Shown here: piece by piece, positions 45,730 to 55,560 of the stretch
Layout of the letters: each line of letters starts with the position of its first letter
Position numbering within the stretch: the first letter of the stretch is position 1
Source of the DNA: Datura wrightii
Taxonomy: Eukaryota; Streptophyta; Magnoliopsida; Solanales; Solanaceae
Assembly: GCA_035772735.1 (NCBI GenBank)
Contig: JASDFA010000027.1
Coordinates: forward strand, 36,562,001-36,626,000
Direction of reading: 5' to 3'
Length of the DNA stretch: 64,000 nt
The notes under the pieces: model-generated
What the model saw: only the letters and a program-made list of their open reading frames with translations
Told to the model about the DNA's origin: nothing
Databases searched by the model: none
Position numbers and translations under genes: made by a program

Positions 45730-47241
45730 GATTTAGTCTACCTATTTGCTTTTTCAAGATCACTTTTTAGACCAGATACCTCCACATTCAGCTTCTTTAC
45801 CTTTTCTTTTTCACTAAGGAAATCAATTTTACACTGCTTCAGTTCAGCCTCAACTTTCTTCAATTTTTCACTAACTTCCTTCTTTTGATTTGAAGATTTT
45901 TCCAAGTTCTCATTTATTGACTCAAGTTCAACTATGTGTTTCTTTAGAGAATGATTTTCTTTCACAGCAACTTCTTTACCTCTTTTTAAATCAATGAATT
46001 TAAATTTTAGACTAGAAAGAGCATCAAACAATTGATCTCTATTAGAGGTGACTTCCTGAAGTTTTTCCGTTGCAGCATTCATCATTAATATCAGTTTCTT
46101 TTTAGACATATTGTGAATATTTTCATTTAGATTAGAGATACATACCTGAGAGTTCTTGTCATCTTCTTCACAATTAGAATCTCCTACTGCCATGAGGGCA
46201 GTTTCATCAACTTCAGCATCTGGCTCATCAAATTCAGACCCCCAAGCAGCCATCATTGCATAGCTTTCCTTCTTTGTCTTTTCCTTGGCTTCCTTTTCAG
46301 CTTTCTCTTTTTCAGCTCTTTCCTTTCTCTGCTCAATTTTCCAGAGTGGACAATCTTGGATCAGGTGATCAGTCTTGTCGCACTTGTAGCATCCAGGTGA
46401 AGACTTCTCATTAGAGCTTCGTTTGTTACCAAATCCCTTTTTGTCAAATGCCTTCTCCTTCTTGAGAAATTTTTTGAACTTCATAGCCAGGAAGGCAATG
46501 TGCTCATCATCACCATTCATCAATATCACAAGCTTTGAGAGCTAGTGATTTATCTTTGAATAACTCTCCTTTCCTTGAATCATCCATATTCATCTCGTAT
46601 GTCTTCAAATTTCCTACCAATTCATCCAGCGTCATGGTAGAAATGTCTTTGGCTTCTCGAATAGCAGTGACTTTGACATCCCATTTGGCCTTAGGAAGCA
46701 CCCTTAGAGCCTTATCGACTTATTCTTCAGTGGTGAGTACTTTTCCTAGTGAAGATAGCTCATTTACCAACGAAGTAAGTCTAGTTATCATCTCTTGCAG
46801 AGTCTCACCATCTTTCATCTTGAAAGCTTCATACTCAGTAAATAGCATGACTACTCTGAACTTCCTGACTTGACTTGTTCCTTCATGAGCATTGATCAGG
46901 GCATCCCATATTTGTTTTACGGTTGAGAAATTCGAAATCCGGTTGTACTCGTTAGGACCCAATCCACACACAAGGATATTCTTAGCCTTGGCATTTTTCT
47001 CAAGGGCCAACAAGTCATCTACTGTAAATTCAGCTCTCACTTTTAGAACTTCTACTCTATCCATCATCTTCTTGGGAATAGCTGGTCCAGAAATAATCCT
47101 ATCCCATAGTTCGTAATCCTCAGCCTGGATGAAGTTCTCCATATGAGCTTTCCACGAAATGAAGTGCGAGCCGTTGAAAAGGGGTGGTCGGGTGGTTGAC
47201 TGTCCTTCACAATGTCCAAAGGGTGGTGCTGAATTCATCAT
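45730..47241 (-). pseudogene. Gag of the copia element (UBN2-type with zinc knuckle and coiled coil)
   Basis: ATG 47241 (MMNSAPPFGHCEGQS) leads into FNGSHFISWKAHMENFIQAE and IWDALINAHEGTSQVRKFRV, the UBN2/copia gag domain. A stop at 46718 is followed in frame by VDKALRVLPKAKWDVK. Then LDELVGNLKTYEMNM and, after a frame change near 46520, a zinc knuckle CYKCDKTDHLIQDC (near 46345-46390) with correct CX2CX4HX4C spacing. The last 170 residues are Glu/Lys-rich coiled coil (45738-46300), a feature of Sirevirus gag. Confidence 0.88.
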
Positions 47242-47291
47242 GATCTATATTATCTGTTATCCTTTTAAGATAAACTCGCTCTGATAAAACT
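47242..47291 (-). other. Leader and primer-binding site of the copia element
   Basis: Minus sense TTTTATCAGAGCGAG (47289-47275) next to the LTR end resembles the initiator-Met tRNA PBS (TGGTATCAGAGC). Confidence 0.7.
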
Positions 47292-48113
47292 TGTTGGATT
47301 GCATGACCTAAGGACTTGTCTTTACTGTTTGCCTACGAATGAAACAAGTCGTCAGACATGTTCCACTTATGTGAATAAAACAGTAAGTAAATGAGACAGT
47401 GATTTAGCATGGAAACACCCGGCTCTAAAGGCGAAAAACCACGACCTGTACTCCACAGGATTTTTCTCCGACTTCACTAACTTCAAAGAGCCTCTTCAAA
47501 CAGTTGATTATAACTCTTGTAATCTAAGGAATTATAAACTCTAACTCCTAAACATTAATTCACCAACCGCAATATATTCCTAACAACACATACTAGAAGA
47601 CCAGTTGTTCTTGCTTCAGTTTATAACTCACTGAATCAAGAGTAAAATGATTACAACCCAATCACAAACTTCTAGTGCAAGAATGGCTAACTCTAGCTTG
47701 ACTCTTTACTAGACAAGTTTATTGACAATAACCTCACCAAAGGCAAACTGCTATTTTCTCTCCTTTTCAAGTGCACATCCTTCTTAGATATCATTCTTCA
47801 TTTTATACATGCGACTCCCAAGACATTGTGTTTCTTTCTAACTCTTTACAACAACATCTTTTCTCGTAATTAGAGTTCTTCCTCATACTGGATTCTTCAT
47901 ACAACATCTCTAACTCTCCTGATATATCCACGTGTAGATGTGAATGAGTTTGATGATTTTTTGCTTATCAACTCCAAGATTTTAGCATCCTTGCTTCCGG
48001 ATATTTTCATCTCATCACACGGCTATTTACGGCACTTCATTGGACTTTATTGGACCAGCTTTATTCACCTATTTTATCATTTTGTCAATCATCAAAACTT
48101 CAAAGTTTCAACA
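47292..48113 (-). repeat. 5' LTR of the copia element
   Basis: Runs TGTTGGATTGCATG...GTTTCAACA, 822 bases. Followed by the duplicated target CAATG (48114-48118). Confidence 0.92.
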
Positions 48114-48118
48114 CAATG

Positions 48119-48316
48119 CATCCGCCAAAGGTATAATTATGGACAATTTGCTGAACATCTCAGTGAATTTTTGAAACTGATTGTCCTCCTTCTTCTTTGC
48201 TAAACTTTGATGAAAGAGATAGAATCCTAGGCTCTTGACCCATTATAGTTAAAGCGTCCTTGCTTGTTTCCTCCTCAACAACCTTCTCGGGGTCAACATC
48301 AACTCCCCCTTCATCA
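48119..48316 (-). pseudogene. Gag C-terminal fragment of element E
   Basis: In minus sense the frame reads LAKKKEDNQFQKFTEMFSKL and then IIIPLADAL up to the copia target CAATG. It continues across the copia element at 38688 as LQMLGYAEFMKEL, so these pieces were once adjacent. The fragment begins abruptly at TGATGAAGGGGGAG (48316). Everything upstream of it (most of gag, PBS, 5' LTR) is absent. Confidence 0.75.
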
Positions 48317-48321
48317 CTATC

Positions 48322-49385
48322 GGTTTGAGCACCACTATTCCATTCTGGAGTATCATCCTCAGACTTTGCAGAGACATCGAGGTGAGGGTGTTGAGGGAGA
48401 TTGATGTTGAGGTCGGAGGCCACAAGACTGCGGATATTGTTCTGATCAGAGACGATATGAACCCAGTTAGTCGGGTTAGATTACCCACAGCAATCCCACC
48501 ACCACAGTCAGCAGGGGGCGAGCATATATATGCCCTGGCCTCAGCGGATCAAGGTGATATGCCGGCTATAGAGGCTAGCCACACAAAGGCAGCTTTCAGT
48601 ATTTCTAGCACACCTCTAATGGGCATTCGTAGTCAGGTCCCAATGAGCTACGTCTTGGTTCCTCAGAAGTTCTGCAGAAGATGGCCAAAAGATTGACATT
48701 GAAGGAGAAAAAGATCAACCTGATGATTGAGAATATCAAGCCTTGGGAGAAGGCCTAGATAGAGGAGGCTGCTACAGGATTACCCAATCGGTTGGACAGC
48801 TTTAAGCTCCATTTCAATGAGCGCTTAGCTGAGCAGCCGGATACGCGTAGCTTGAGAGAGGAGTTGGGGGCTCTTCAGAGTCAAGTTTCAAAGTTGTTAT
48901 CTAGACAGTCGGCTGTATTAACGACCCCCATCATCCCTGAGTTTAATGAGGAGCTCGACTTCAGGGCATTCTGGGCTCCGACAGCAACATGTGGAAATAA
49001 AGGGAAGAAAAGGGCCTCAGAGGTAGTTGGTACGGAGACCTCCAGAAAAAGGAAATAAAGAGAAAAGGAGAACAAGAGAGCAACAACATCTATCATACAG
49101 TCTCATGACGAGCACATGTATGAGTTGCAGGTGGCAAGGCCGAGTTATAGTAGTCGGGAGCTCCACCACTGACCCTAGAGAGCTTATAGGTGGCAAGGAC
49201 CCTTCGGGTGATCCACATTCAGATAGATTTGTTTATGAGGATGTGGAGGCAGACATGACTGTTGAAAGGGTGACCACTGCCCCAGTTTCCACATGTTTGA
49301 GTGTGTCGGCCACGGCCAATGCCACGACTACAGTGGAAGGAAGTGTGTTTACACACCCATCTCTGCAAGATAACAGGAACACTTA
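48322..49385 (+). pseudogene. ORF2, duplicate copy 1, C-terminal part
   Basis: Continues the ORF2 interrupted at 31257. Frame 48325-48696 has YALASADQGDMPAIEASHTK. The following frames have coiled-coil sequence (LDSFKLHFNERLAEQPDTRS, LREELGALQSQVSKLLSRQ; 48792-48910). A basic cluster, KGKKRASEVVGTETSRKRK (48994-49056), looks like a bipartite nuclear localisation signal. Frame change near 48690 and stops near 48757 and 49057. Matches 54473-55560 of copy 2. Confidence 0.7.
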
Positions 49386-50569
49386 GAGCGTAATACGTAT
49401 ATTCCTCTCCTAATTCTTACATTTTTTATCTATTTGGGGACAAAGCATGTTCTAAAAGAGGGGGGTGTACTTGTTTTTGTGATTTTTGATTCCTTCATCC
49501 AAAGGTTTTTGTTGTCGTATTTCTTTTCCCTCGGACATGCTATCTAGTAGAATTGGAATATTTAGGATTGTGTGTTTTGTTTAACTAGGAGTATCTTAGA
49601 AGTACTTTACAGGCAATAAATGCACTTGTTTTGAAGTTGTTGAAAAATGACCCTTTTTTAAAAAAAATGTTAGTTGTGTATGTTGACTGCAAAACATGAC
49701 TTCTGTGGATCTTTTTATGTCATTTAGTAGATTAGCATGTGTAATTGTGGCTTAACTGTGCATGAACCAAATAGGTAGAATAAATGCAAACCTATACCAT
49801 GAGTGAGTTAGGATTTTAACCTATTTCAATACTGCGTAGAGGATCTAGAACTTGCCCGGTTAGTCTTTACATAGGTTGTAGGATAGTTAATTAGGAAAGG
49901 ATCATAGGCCCTTTTTATTTTAGTCTACTTTAGCCTATATTGTCCTACCAAATGAAAATTTTATCCCTTGATCCCTTGTTTGAGCCTTAAGTTGATCATT
50001 TTTTTATTACCCATTCACCATTCCCATGTTTTTAATGAATCTATTTGGCCCTGGCCCCTCCTTGGACATTGTCAACCTCAAATTAGGCAAAACGCCTAAG
50101 TCGAGGGTGGATATAGTAGGGATGCGTAGACCAATTAGGGTGAAAAAGAAAGAAAAAAAGTCAAAGAAAATTGGGGTGTGGTGTGAAATGTAAAAGAAAA
50201 AAAAGAGAGAAAAGAGTTTAAATGTCAAGTAAAAAAGAAAAGAAAAAAAATTGAAATTTTTTTTAAAAAAATACACCACACTCACAAGTGATAATTGAAA
50301 GAAGAAAAGGGAGGAAACTGAAAAAGATGAAAAGGGGTAAAAAGGTGCAAAGTGAAGTCAAGTTGTGCAGTGCCAAGGAGGGTTAGTCACTAAAATCTAT
50401 AGCTATCTTACCAAACCCTACATTACAAGCCGAGAAAAGTCCTATAGTGATCCTAGCCTGACTGTCTGAAAAACTGAAGTAGAAAAAATAAGGGCAAACC
50501 TATAGTATCCGATGTGCAGTATTTGAAACTTCATTGTGAGTGTGAAATCTTGTTTGAATAGTCCCAATT

Positions 50570-50665
<96 letters not shown>

Positions 50666-50750
50666 TTTGGGAACTTCATTTGCGGTAAGGGTACATGGTT
50701 TGTATTGCATTCTGCAAGTTGTCTATGTAAATAGCATTAGTGATAGTTCA
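49386..50750 (+). repeat. 3' UTR of element F, duplicate copy 1
   Basis: Matches 55561-56843. Non-coding. It includes a purine-rich run (50140-50340) of AAAGAAAAGAAAA type shared by both copies. Homology ends at TGATAGTTCA (50750), after which gag sequence of F resumes. Confidence 0.85.
50571..50665. repeat. Compound microsatellite (TA)n(TG)n(GA)n
   Basis: About 8 TA units, then roughly 30 TG units, then about 8 GA units. In duplicate copy 2 the same place (near 56740-56755) holds only ATATATATAAAAAAG. Confidence 0.97.
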
Positions 50751-51125
50751 AAAGGTACAGCAGTAGCTTGGTCAAATGTGTGAATCCCTAAATCAGAGGC
50801 AGAAGAGAACACTTCCTAGCAACAAAGTCCAAAATCCAAAAAATGATAGTCACTATGGTTCTGATGACTCCTCTGCCAGTTGTAGTTGAGATGGAGAGAC
50901 GGAAGGAGATCAAGCTGAATGAGGAAGATGATTGTTGAACAAGCGGTTACATGCAAGGTTGAGTTGAATAAGGCTCTAGGTATTGCAAAGGGGTATAAGG
51001 CTGATGAATAGGGGGCAACTCAGATCTATAGACCAATCCCTCGACCACCACCACTATTCCCTCAAAGGATGAAGAAGAAGGTGGAAAATGGGAAGTTCTA
51101 GAAATTCTTGTCAATGCTGTAACAA
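50751..51125 (+). pseudogene. Gag C-terminal region of element F
   Basis: After the duplicated block, frames read PPPLFPQRMKKKVENGKF then (after a stop) KFLSML and QLSVNIPLVEALEQM (51050-51165). This is the Athila gag-protease linker and runs straight into protease. Sequence between 50751 and about 51030 is degenerate, with several stops, and has no clear knuckle. Confidence 0.7.
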
Positions 51126-51756
51126 TTGTCTGTGAACATCCCATTGGTTGAGGCATTGGAACAGATGCCCAGATATGCTAAGTTCATGAAGGAACTTGTG
51201 ACTAGGAAGAGGTCTATCAGCTACGAGCCAATTGGTAACTTGCATCATTGCAGTGCTATAGACTCACGGGTTCTTGCTCATAAGAAGGAGGATCCAGGTG
51301 TCTTCACCATTTCGTGTAAAATTGGTGATTTTGAGTTCGCGAAGGCACTTTGTGACTTAGGTGCTAGCATCAACTTGATGTCGTTAGCGGTATTCAAACT
51401 GTTGGGCTTAGGAGCACCCACACTGACTATGATGCGGCTATTGATGGTAGATCGAACAGTTCAAAAGCCAGTAGGGATCCTATTTGATGTGCTAGTTAAA
51501 GTGGATCGGTTTATATTCCTAGCTGAATTCGTGATCTTAGATTGTGAGGTTGATTTTGATGTCCCTATCATTTTGGAGCGACCATTCCTTGTTATTGGAA
51601 GAGCTTTGTGGACGTTGAGGATAGCTAGTTGAAATTCAAACTGAACAAGGAGGAGGTTACATTCAATGTTTGTCGGTCAATGAAACAGCCCAATGAGTTT
51701 AGAGTGGTGCCAGAAATTGAGGATGAGTTTGAGTTTCTTGACGAAGTTTGAGTAGT
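51126..51756 (+). pseudogene. Aspartic protease of element F (Athila-like)
   Basis: Frame 51126-51632 holds PRYAKFMKELVTRKRSISYE, KEDPGVFTISCKIGDFEF, ALCDLGASINLMSLAVFKLL (active site D-L-G-A) and FVILDCEVDFDVPIILERPF. It is followed, after a frame change near 51625, by EEVTFNVCRSMKQPNEF and an acidic tail ending at 51750. The usual 'ILGRPF' reads ILERPF. The catalytic motif is intact. As in E, the tail is followed at once by the AGGCGCTTCTTGGGAGGCAA-type sequence and not by RT. Confidence 0.85.
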
Positions 51757-51910
51757 CAAGAGACTTGTGTCGTGCCACGACATTAAATCAGGCGCTTCTT
51801 TGGAGGCAACCCATGAGGTGGTTTGGTGAAGTCTGAGTAACCAAACCAGCTGCATCATGCCACGACGTTAAATCAGGCGCTTCTTGGGAGGCAACCCAAG
51901 TATCTTGACT
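51757..51910 (+). repeat. Tandem duplication (85-base unit) after protease
   Basis: The string CCACGAC(A/G)TTAAATCAGG starts at 51775 and again at 51860, each followed by CGCTTCTT(T/G)GGAGGCAACCCA. Element E has one copy in reverse at 37995-38040. In full-length relatives this sequence lies between integrase and the downstream ORF. Confidence 0.85.
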
Positions 51911-53336
51911 TATGTGTGTTTAGTGTGCAGGTGAAACGAAAAATGGTGGATGAGAAATGGTAGAACAGAATTGTACTATGAGCCTCAGTGCGAACCGTAT
52001 GATGATTGTATGGCTCGTTGTACTATCCATAGTGAGAAAAAGAGACTTGGTCCAGTGTATGAGTTCACATTACAATTGGTCATTACGAAATGTACCTCCA
52101 TGGTACCAGTCATAGTACCCACTATAATGATGAACTATTCTAAGTGTGGAAGTAAAAAACTCTGACCTACAAGTCGTGGTACCTTGGTACGACTCACACT
52201 ACAAACTCGTGAGCCCCCAGGTAAGTTCTCACAATCTTTTGCTATGAGTCCAAAGGATGAGTCGTAGGTCTGACCTACGACTCGTGGTACGAGTCATGAC
52301 AGGCATTTTAAATGAAATAACCCACGTGACCCGACTTGACCCGGATTGTTTTAATCTGCCCCAACTTATTTAAAATCAAATTTCGAGCTAAATTTCCCAC
52401 TCACTCACAAATACAACCAACGAGCATCTCCCCTCAATCCTCAATCATTAGTAACTCACGCAAATCCTATTTGAGCTTGAATTCATGCAATTAAATTGCA
52501 CATGCTAGTCACACTCCTAGCCCTAACCGGAGGGAAACAAGAATTGTTCAAAGAATTTGATCGTAGCAAGTAAGTGCTAAACTCTCAGTGTTAATTTCCT
52601 ACTATCATTGTTAGTTGAATTTTTACTATGATTCCTCCACTCATTAACATGAGGATGAGGAATGTGATCAGAGGCTAAACATAATTGTTATCGATAGTTT
52701 TAGGAGTTAAAAATGCTCAAGGACTTAAATAAATGTTCAAGGTGAGAGTTAATGGGTAAAATGCATAATGAGGATTGAGTAGGTAGTTAAAAATAATGTA
52801 TTGTGAGTTAATGGGGTAGGGAATTCTGAGTACCCATCTCAAAAATGTGATTTACTAGCACGAACTGAGCATGTTTAAGGTGAGGACAGGCTTCACGAGC
52901 CTTCCTACGACTTGTGGTCTTGCACTATGACTCGTAGGAGGATTTGTTGGGACTATCCCAAGAAGGTTTAACTGGAAACTTATGGTATGGACCCTCATAC
53001 GACCCGTGGTATCTCACTACAAGTCATACCTGGTGATCATACCAGGAATCAGATAGGGTCAAGTTCAAAAGCAATAGTACAACTCGCGGGATCCAACTAC
53101 GATCTGTAACACGAGTTGTACAAAAACACAGAGAAACAAAATATCCTAGAATATCTCCTACGACTAGTGGTACGCACCATACCAACATGGTATGAGTCGT
53201 ACTAATAAGTCATGATAGTGTTATGAGATACTACGAGTCTTAATACGGATCGTACAACTTAGGTATGACTCATACTGATGACCCCGGGTAAGATATTGAA
53301 TATGATTTTCTTGCTTGCTTTTTTTGAGATCACACA
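51911..53336 (+). other. Untranslated region between protease and ORF2 of element F
   Basis: No supported gene in 1.4 kb. Two patches rich in ACGACTCGT/ACGAGTCGT variants lie at 51945-52300 and 52890-53290. One forms a perfect 12-bp hairpin, GAGTCGTAGGTC-T-GACCTACGACTC in two arms (52259-52270, 52272-52283). Between them is AT-rich DNA without features. From 52979 on it is the parent of the duplicate at 29761. Confidence 0.65.
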
Positions 53337-53357
53337 TACTAACCTTTCTCTCCACAG
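53337..53357 (+). promoter_or_regulatory. Predicted splice acceptor before ORF2 of F
   Basis: TACTAACCTTTCTCTCCACAG: a perfect branch-point consensus TACTAAC, a pyrimidine tract and CAG, ending 5 bases before the ORF2 ATG (53363). A strong candidate for a 3' splice site producing an ORF2 mRNA. The duplicate copy has lost the branch consensus (AGTAAC, 30130). Confidence 0.6.
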
Positions 53358-53362
53358 GTACA

Positions 53363-55560
53363 ATGAAAATGAAGAGGAGAGCAACCAAGAAGGCCCAGGA
53401 CAAGAAGGCCAGAGCTGAGATTACTGCTCGAAGGGGCCTGAGGGATAAGGCCTCCGCATCTGAGCAGGAGAAGAGATCCCCTAGTGGTTTGGTGGAGGAA
53501 TACCAAGTAGACAGAAATGATACCATGAGCCTTGTATCACTATGACACAGGTCAAGGCTCAGGCTGAAGCTGCTTCAGCCAGACCTGCCGAAGCTCCCCA
53601 GTCTGAGGAGGGAGCCGAGGAGCAGCCTTGGGAGTCCGACAGTGGCTCCAATACTAATGAAGGGTCTGATGAGGCCCAATCTGTAGATGGAGCAGATGAG
53701 GCTAGGTCTGAGGAGGTGGCCCAAGATGATAAGGATGATCAGACCCCGCCTCTAGAGTGTCGGACCATGAGGTGGCATGTGCTCAATGCGCAGGAAATCT
53801 ATGAGTGGGATCTAGCTCTCACCTCCAAGAAGCACCCCGGGTGGAGTATTCAGGAGGAACCATGGATCCTGACCAGTGTACTAAATGAGATTGAGGATAC
53901 GAAGCGGATCTTTAGTTTCTATGGGTTTGATTGGATGGCTAGAACTCCTGACCACTACAGTACTAAATTAGTCAGGGAGTTCTATGCCAATTACTTGGCA
54001 ACGATGGAGCAGAAAGCAAAGGCTGGGCAGAGACTGAAAGAGCAGCCCAAGCTTGATAGTGTGGTGGTACTGGGACAAGCAGTTGACATCTCATAGAGGA
54101 CCATTGCCAGGAGCTTTACGGGCCTCAGTTCAAAACTCCAGATGCCACAGCTGAGTTTAACTACAGAGTAGATGTCCTGAAAAGGGTAAAGCAACTGGGC
54201 CCCAAGGAGAGCCAGAGTCAATTGAGATGGCTAGCAAGGGTAATATCCAAGGACAGGAGGAGGTAGAGTGGATGACTAGTGGTCAGCAGGTTACCAAAGC
54301 CTCACTGAACTTCATAGGGAAGGACTGTTGGACACTAGTTCGCCACAGGTTGGCGCCAACAGTGAATGACAACACCCTCAGTGTAGACATAGGAGCATTG
54401 GTGGCATGTATCATACCTAGATACGCCATCAATATCCCATGAGTGATAGAAGAGGAAATGTAAGACCGTGCTATGGGTTTGAGCACCACTATTCCATTCC
54501 CGAGTCTCATTCTCATACTTTATAGAAACACCGGGATGAGGATGTTGAGGGAGATTAATATTGAGGTTAGAGGCCACAGAACTGTGGACATTGGTTTGAT
54601 TAGGGACAACATAAACTCGGTCAGCTAGGTTAGATTACCCACAGCAGTCCCACCACCACAGTCAGCAGGGGGCAAGCATATAAATGCCCACGCTTTAGTG
54701 GAGCAGAGTGAGATGTCGGCTATAGAGGCCAGCCACACAGAGGCAGCTTTGAGTACTTCTATCATACCTCTAGTGGAAATTCCTAGCCAGGTCCAGTAGG
54801 CTACGTCTTGGTTCCTTAGGAGTTTCTCCAGAAGATGGACAAGAGATTCACATTGCCGAGAAAAAGGTTAACCTAATAATGGAGAATGTCAAGACTTGGG
54901 TGAAGGTCGAGATAGAGGAGGCTTCTAGAGGATTACACAATCGACTGGACAACTTTGAGCTCCATTTCAATAAGTGCTTAGTTGAGCAGCCAGACATGGG
55001 TAGAATGAGAGATGAGTTAGGGCTCTTCAGAGTCAAGTCGTTGAGTTGTCATCTAGACAGCCGTCTATATTAGCGGCCCCCATCATCCTTGAGTTTGATA
55101 AGGATCTTGATGAGGATCTCAACCTCGAGGCATTCTGGGCTGCGACGGAAATCGGTGGAGATAAGGGGAATAAAGAGCCTCGGAGATAGTTGATACAGAG
55201 ACCTCCAGAAAAAGGAAGAAAAGAGAAACGAAGGAGCACAGGGGGGCAGCAGCAGCTAGCATGCAGTCTCATGACGCACACATGTTTGAGCTTTAGGAGC
55301 GAGTTAGAGGAGCTGGGAGCTTCACCACTACCCCTGGTGAGATTGCGAGTGGTAAAGACCCTTTGGGTGAGCCACATTCAGCTAGAGTTGTTGATGAGGT
55401 CCGGAGGCGGACAGGACTGTTGAGGGGGTGACCACTGTCCCAGTTTTCACGCCTTTAACTGTGTCAGCCACACCAGCGCTACGACTGCAGTGGAAGGGAG
55501 TGTGGTTGTACACCTGCCTTTGCAGGATGACAGAAGCTCTTAGAGCGCAACAGGTATGTC
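53363..55560 (+). pseudogene. ORF2 of element F, copy 2 (Transposase_32-like)
   Basis: ATG 53363 opens MKMKRRATKKAQDKKARAE (basic), then an acidic Ser/Glu-rich stretch after a frame change near 53540. The conserved domain (about 53800-54440) has KHPGWSIQEEPWILTSVLNE, RIFSFYGFDWMARTPDHYS, VREFYANYLATMEQKAKAGQ and VTKASLNFIGKDCWTLVRHR, then LAPTVNDNTLSVDIGALVA. A coiled coil follows (54900-55060: GLHNRLDNFELHFNKCLVEQ). A basic cluster TETSRKRKKRETKEH lies near 55196-55240 in one frame. At least four breaks (54095, 54441, 54808, 55187 regions). The best-preserved ORF2 of the window. No catalytic motif recognised, so its role is unknown. Confidence 0.75.

Larger units (their letters stand above)
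38694..48113 (-). mobile_element. Sirevirus-type Ty1/copia element
   Basis: Complete in extent, 9.42 kb, with LTRs 38694-39506 and 47292-48113 (TGTTGG...CAACA) and a perfect CAATG duplication (38689-38693 and 48114-48118). Minus-strand order: PBS, gag, protease, integrase, RT, RNase H, env-like ORF, tandem PPTs. Integrase before RT is the copia order. The long gag with coiled coil, the env-like ORF and the repeated GATGCCAAAAAGGGGGA-type PPT are Sirevirus traits. The two LTRs differ by roughly 5-8% by eye, so this is not a very recent insertion. Stops and frameshifts suggest it is inactive. Confidence 0.92.
31258..48316 (-). mobile_element. Element E: rearranged Athila-like retrotransposon with inverted LTR
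   Basis: Flanked by CTATG (31253-31257) and CTATC (48317-48321). The uninterrupted copy 2 reads CTATG-GGTTTGAGC (54469-54482), so this is a target duplication with one change. From the right end on the minus strand: gag end (48316-48119, resuming at 38688), protease, UTR, ORF2 (36320-34914), 3' UTR, PPT (33003-32991), then the first 345 bases of the LTR (32990-32646). These join head-on to about 1.39 kb of the same LTR in the opposite direction (31258-32645). No 5' LTR, PBS, RT or integrase. The copia element at 38694-48113 lies inside. Confidence 0.75.

Noticed and set aside
50589..50783. Open frame of Cys-Val repeats
   Set aside because: It is the translated (TG)n microsatellite and not a gene.
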